From Coriaria nepalensis (taxonomy: Eukaryota; Streptophyta; Magnoliopsida; Cucurbitales; Coriariaceae): a stretch of 64,000 bases of DNA. Below the pieces are notes generated by a model. The model was not told the origin of the DNA and did not search any database. It saw only the letters and a list, made by a program, of their open reading frames with translations. The stretch spans positions 5,084,001 to 5,148,000 of the forward strand of contig CP114485.1 in NCBI GenBank assembly GCA_027186245.1. Reading direction: 5' to 3'. Shown in pieces: positions 59,880 through 64,000 of this stretch; position 1 is the first letter of the stretch, and each line of letters starts with the position of its first letter. The position numbers were made by a program, and so were the translations under genes.

Positions 59880-61359
59880 CTTAAAAGTTCATGTTTAGCG
59901 TTTGGAACCTTCTCTAAAGGAAGAAGTTCGAGAGGTAGAGAATACTTCAATACATTTACGGTTAAACCTATAACCGGATTTCCGACATCGATATCAAGTG
60001 GAGTCTAGTTGTTTAAGTCCCATTATCGATACAATACTGAGAAAGTTGAGATCGGAACCGGTCCAACTATATTCTAAACCCGATGGTACTTTTACTCCCT
60101 CCTAAAAACTTTCACTCCCTTCTTTTCCTTCTCTTACTCTCTCTCTTAAAAACTCAATCAATGAAAGAAAGAGAAAGGCTCCCTCTCGTCCAAATTCTAA
60201 TTTCAAACCATATGCTTAGTACGGAGTACAAGAATATTGTTTTACTGTACTGCACCTTTTTGAAACCTTCACATCATAACTACTATCTACAGAGAGTGGT
60301 GCATGATTGCTTCTTTTTTTAAATTTTTTTTTTATTCTTCCCTTTTATGTTAAATTACAGGTTAAAATACCTTCGGGCCTTATTATTTAGGCATTTCAAA
60401 ACATATTTTGAAACGTATTTTTAAAAAATGCATCTTTTTAATAGATATAATTTGATATATTATAATAAAATATTTGGAGCTTTGGTTTCAGATATATATA
60501 TTTCTTAGCGATGATAGATATTTTAATGAAAAATGAAAATTATAAATTATAAATATTTAGAGATATTTTTTATAATTATTAAAAATTAATTAAAAAATAA
60601 AAATTAAATATAATTTAATATATTTATCATATTTCTTAAAACATCACACATCGTCGAAACACACTTTAAAAAGTAAAAACATATTTAAAAATGCCCAGCC
60701 AAACAGTCAATTTCTTTCTACTCCTATATTGAGGTTAAAATTCTTCCTATATTTTGAAATACTTAACAAAGAGTCCTTATATTCTGTTTTGGGTGCTAAA
60801 ATGCCCTTGCTATCCATCAAATATGCCAAACAACTCCTACCATAAAAAGCAATTTTTTTTTTTAGAGTTTAAGAGTACGTTGTAGCTGGTGAGTCAGCAA
60901 TAAATTTACAACACGCTAGGTAGTACATATGTATATTTTATGCTCTGTACTTTGCATGTCTAGAACGTATAAAAATAAATGTACTACACTTTGCTTGTCT
61001 AGGTAGTACATATTAAGAGTTAAAAAATAAAATTGAAATGATAAATAAATTTTTAATGCTTATAGTTATAGATTAAGAGTTTAATGCTTACAAATTTCCC
61101 GAAAGGAGCTATTCCTTTACTCAATTTGAAGCCCGATAAGAGGGTTTGAATCCCGAACAAAAATAATGAGTTTTCTATTAGGTTTGTATGGTCTGTTATT
61201 GTCACTTATCATGGTAGAATTTTTTCATTTTCTTATATTTGGGATGTTAATGGACCTTTAAAGATTTAACTCTTTGGTTGAAAAATTTATAAGAATGTCA
61301 TTGCCGCCAATATTAAATAAATGGAAATTACTTTTTCTTCTACTTGCTTTTGCTGTCAC
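59880..61359. other. RSM22-like 3' flank and AT-rich spacer
   Basis: 3' UTR, then AT-rich DNA without a supported gene. A TTTGAATCCC word near 61145 is not part of a tRNA fold. Confidence 0.5.
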
Positions 61360-62075
61360 GATAGGAGTGAGGAATATATTTCGCATTTCTTTTCTTACAA
61401 TCAGATAGCTTCTCAGGTGTGAGGTTTTTTCTCTGAAGAGTGCTAATCCGCAACAACCCATCCTTGACAAGCTCATGTTTTGGTGGTCTACCTCTCATGT
61501 TACTCATCATGTTAAACAGCTTGTGGCTCTTATTCTCCTTCGCATTTGTTGAGAGATTTGGATTTCTCGTAATGACACTCACTTTGAGGGGAAGAAAATA
61601 CATAATCAGATGATTATTTACAAGATTATTGGATAGATTCAAGATTTTACAAAGTGTTGATCTTTTGTGCATGCAATTACTGCTTAAAAGAATAATATTT
61701 TTGGTGATTTCGGCTGTCAAGTTTCTATGTAACATGTGTATTCTTTATATCTTTGTTTGTGGGTCATCCCGCCTTTGAATCATTTTAAACTAAATGTTGA
61801 TGAGTCTTTTCTAAATCAATATGATAAGGCAGGTGGTGGTGGTCTTATTCGTAACCATGAGGGGCACGTCAAAGCTGCTTTTTGTCAGGTTTTGTCTTGC
61901 ACTAATAGTTTTCAAACAGAAGTTCTTACTTTGTTTTATGGTCTTAAGCTTACTTTGCAGTTTGGCTATTTTCCCCTCATTGTTGATTTTGATTTTATGA
62001 TCCTTACACAAGTCATTTATAAATTTTATTTGAATTTGTGTCTCTCACACTTTTGGAATACTATTCAATTTTGAT
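61360..62075 (+). mobile_element. LINE-type retroelement 3' remnant (RNase H-like domain)
   Basis: The segment at 61736-62074 translates as VIPPLNHFKLNVDESFLNQ followed by GGGGLIRNHEGHVKAAFCQV and FQTEVLTLFYGLKLTLQFGY, the plant LINE RNase H (RVT_3) pattern with D, E and D-like positions. Upstream frames around 61480-61640 give FWWSTSHVTHHVKQLV and EIWISRNDTHFEGKK, the typical linker between the zinc-binding segment and RNase H. Stops interrupt the linker. No 5' part or poly-A end could be defined. Confidence 0.65.
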
Positions 62076-62929
62076 TTCTCTCATTTCCTATCATTGTTGC
62101 TCATGTGTTTAGGAAATATAACTTTGTGGCAATATCCTAACCCGTTTGGGAACGAAATCCACTGCTTTATTTTCTGTTGAGAATTCGGTTCTTCATTCTG
62201 TTACTGTTTATTTGCTAAAAAATAAATCGAGAATTTCATTCATTAGGTTGTAATTCTTTTCTTTTTCAATACATAAGTCACTCATTATTACAACAACAAA
62301 AAAAGGTAAAACATGTTTTTTTTTTCTTTTTTTTTTTTGTCAAAAATAAAACTTCCGTGAGATAGGAAAAAAGAGAAGGGTCTATTAAAAAACTTCCCCA
62401 TTTTAAGGAGAAAACGACCCTATAATAAAACCAACAAAGTTATCAAATTAGACAAATAGTATAAACAAACGCCTTACCTAATCAAGCCCGCAAAGAAAAA
62501 ACAAGAAAGCAAACAGCCCAAACACCAAAACAACCAGACAATTCACCTAGCAAAACCAAAAACACCAGTCCATCTACCACCAAAGCCACCAACCGATCCA
62601 TCAGGAACCTGGATTCAATCAATTAGTAAATTAATTAATGCAGGAATTAATTAAGAAGCCTAAAAACATAATCAAACATCAAACTTCATTGATAATAGCC
62701 TCAAACAAAGCAGCTTTTCATTGATAAACACGCAACACAAACACAAGATAGATAGATAACCCATGTGTATATACATATATATATATGTGATCCATGGGAC
62801 AGTCTTATTCACACACAACATAGATACTTATGATCTAAAAACCAGACACATAATGATCAATCCATGTTCTTAACTGGCTGCTTAATTAACGTTTGGAATC
62901 TTAACTTCCATGTCCACATATGATCACGA
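62076..62929. other. Spacer and putative 3' UTR of the Cys-rich gene
   Basis: The right part (about 62690-62929) reads on the minus strand like a 3' UTR of the cysteine-rich exon, with AATGAAAAG and a (TA)n stretch near 62775. Nothing else found. Confidence 0.4.
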
Positions 62930-63022
62930 TCAGCAGTTGCAAGGGTCGCAGCTGCAGCTTGATCTGCACTTGTAGGCCGAAGCCACGTGAGGGCTACTGG
63001 GACTATAGCCCCACAAGCTTTT
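62930..63022 (-). CDS. Terminal exon of a metallothionein-like cysteine-rich protein (partial)
   Basis: On the minus strand TTTATTTTTTAG is followed by a 30-codon exon ending KCRSSCSCDPCNC and TGA (62932-62930). Plant type 1/2 metallothioneins end in KCG-xx-CTCDPCNCK, so the C-terminal metal-binding cluster is recognisable, although the final lysine is absent and KCG is KCR. The residues before it (LWGYSPSSPHVASAYK) fit the spacer only loosely. No N-terminal cysteine-rich exon was found between here and the window edge, so this is either the end of a gene continuing beyond the window or a remnant. Confidence 0.4.
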   Translation of the reverse strand, partial: KSLWGYSPSSPHVASAYKCRSSCSCDPCNC

Positions 63023-63843
63023 CTAAAAAATAAATAATATTATTATTAATTAATTAGGGATAGTTTGAAATTTTGGAAATTTTGAGTTAAAATTTGTATT
63101 TTATTTTTTTTTTAGTATTTCGGATAAAATTCGTAATATTTAAAGAGTTTATCAAACTAGAATCCCAAAACTTTCAATAATAATTTATAAACCCCAAAAC
63201 TTATTCTTACTAGTTTAAAATTTAAAAATGATATCGTCTAACAATTTTTCTATCTTCAAATATTTAAGAAGATAGAGCCTCTATTGTCATTGATTGATCA
63301 TATCAATTCCTCATTATTAACGTTACAATTTTAACTAAATCTATTTATTTTAATTGTTTATTTGGCCATGTTGGATGAACAACAGAAGTCTTGTGGACAC
63401 AAACTAAGGATTGAGTTAGGAATTATCACCATATAATGCTTGTGGACCTTGTACCTAACACCAATATAAGGCCCTCCTTCTGTTCCTTTTCAATAGCAAC
63501 AAAGCTTCAATCATTTAAGCGACTGCAATTCCAAATCTAATTAGTCCCCTTTATTCCTTAGGATTGATCCATGAACTTAATTTGGATGTATATGTAAAAA
63601 TGATAAAGTAAATGAATGAATCTATGTATTTATAATATTTATATACAACATATATGGTAGCTTATAAAATAACGGTAAGGCATGAAGCATGATCCATTTG
63701 AAGACACAAATGCACCCATTAGATTGATCTTGACATTTATAATTGCCTACAAAATTGACTGAATAGGACAATCTTTTTCTTGAAGATATCACAAAGTTTT
63801 CTTTACTTCCAATTGCATCTAATATTTTAATAAGAACAATCAA
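63023..63843. other. AT-rich spacer
   Basis: No gene, tRNA or clear repeat. It could include an intron of the cysteine-rich gene if upstream exons exist beyond the window. Confidence 0.4.
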
Positions 63844-64000
63844 GTCTCATCTGATATTTTATGGATATTGGATAGAAGGGTGAGGCAACTTTCACCAAAT
63901 TGTTGAGTTAGGATGCCGAGTCAATGTTTGTTGAGCTAATCCTCTATATTTCACCTTATGATTTGTCTTTCTTTGCTACTGTCCATTCATACAAGTAACG
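63844..64000 (+). pseudogene. Partial duplicate of the RSM22-like gene (exon 7 to exon 8 region)
   Basis: Sequence from TCTCATCTGATATTTTATGG to the window end closely matches 58571-58695: end of exon 7 (ATTTTATGGAT then GGGTGAGGCAA), intron 7 (TGTTGAGTTAGGATG, GTCAATGTTTGTTGAGCTAA) and the start of exon 8 (CATTCATA then AAGTAACG). The copy has about 30 extra bases before CATTCAT, and the acceptor TAG of intron 7 is TAC, so it cannot splice normally. Because intron sequence is kept, it arose by DNA duplication rather than by retrocopying. It may continue beyond the window. Confidence 0.75.

Noticed and set aside
61125..61165. tRNA-like GGGTTTGAATCCCGAAC word
   Set aside because: No acceptor, D or anticodon stem can be drawn around it.
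1..64000. CRISPR arrays, bacterial operons, phage or organellar insertions
   Set aside because: No regularly spaced direct repeats, no Shine-Dalgarno-led gene strings and no organelle gene sequence seen; the gene content is plant nuclear throughout.

Overview
The window reads as nuclear DNA of a dicotyledonous plant. It has AT-rich intergenic DNA, GT-AG introns, plant-only families (GRAS regulators, RLCK-VII kinases, an alpha-expansin, a P-class PPR protein), eukaryotic tRNA genes and decayed Ty1/copia and LINE retroelements. I see no bacterial, organellar or viral block and no CRISPR array. Exon coordinates below were worked out by hand from splice signals, reading phase and family similarity, not from transcripts.

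Layout from left to right: the broken 3' end of an AFG3/FtsH-type mitochondrial protease gene (1-688); MPP6, an RNA-exosome cofactor (1282-2333, +); a tandem array of three minus-strand GRAS (SCL9/14/33-like) genes, the leftmost collapsed to a pseudogene (2473-3471) and the other two intact single-exon genes (4153-6402 and 7772-10069); a nine-exon telomere-repeat-binding (TRP/TRF-like) gene (11151-13858, -); a Rab5IF/OPTI-like small membrane protein (18825-20593, +); tRNA-Gly(UCC); a rhomboid-protease pseudogene (21470-22830, -); a GT47 xyloglucan-galactosyltransferase-like gene (24436-26076, +).

The middle, 26-44 kb, is repeat-rich. A decayed minus-strand copia element (27.6-30.9 kb) and a decayed plus-strand copia element with recognisable LTRs and a 5-bp target duplication (38485-43673) flank an intact three-exon alpha-expansin gene (35341-36480) and a tRNA-Lys(UUU).

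The right third is gene-rich again: two RLCK-VII kinase genes tail to tail (45507-47485 + and 47889-49565 -), an At4g11690/ABO8-like PPR gene (50762-52477, -), a RING-H2 pseudogene with two in-frame stops (53690-54171, -), a head-to-head pair of mitochondrial genes, TIM9 (-) and RSM22/METTL17-like (+), sharing a 264-bp promoter with two telo-boxes, a LINE RNase H remnant (61.4-62.1 kb), a metallothionein-like cysteine-rich terminal exon (62930-63022, -), and at the right edge a partial broken duplicate of RSM22 (63844-64000).

Nothing here looks like a new multi-gene system. The most useful observations are the head-to-head mitochondrial pair, the partial RSM22 duplication, the reconstructed boundaries of the plus-strand copia element, the decaying GRAS array, a GC-AG intron in the first kinase gene, and several pseudogenes whose breaks can be located to a few bases.
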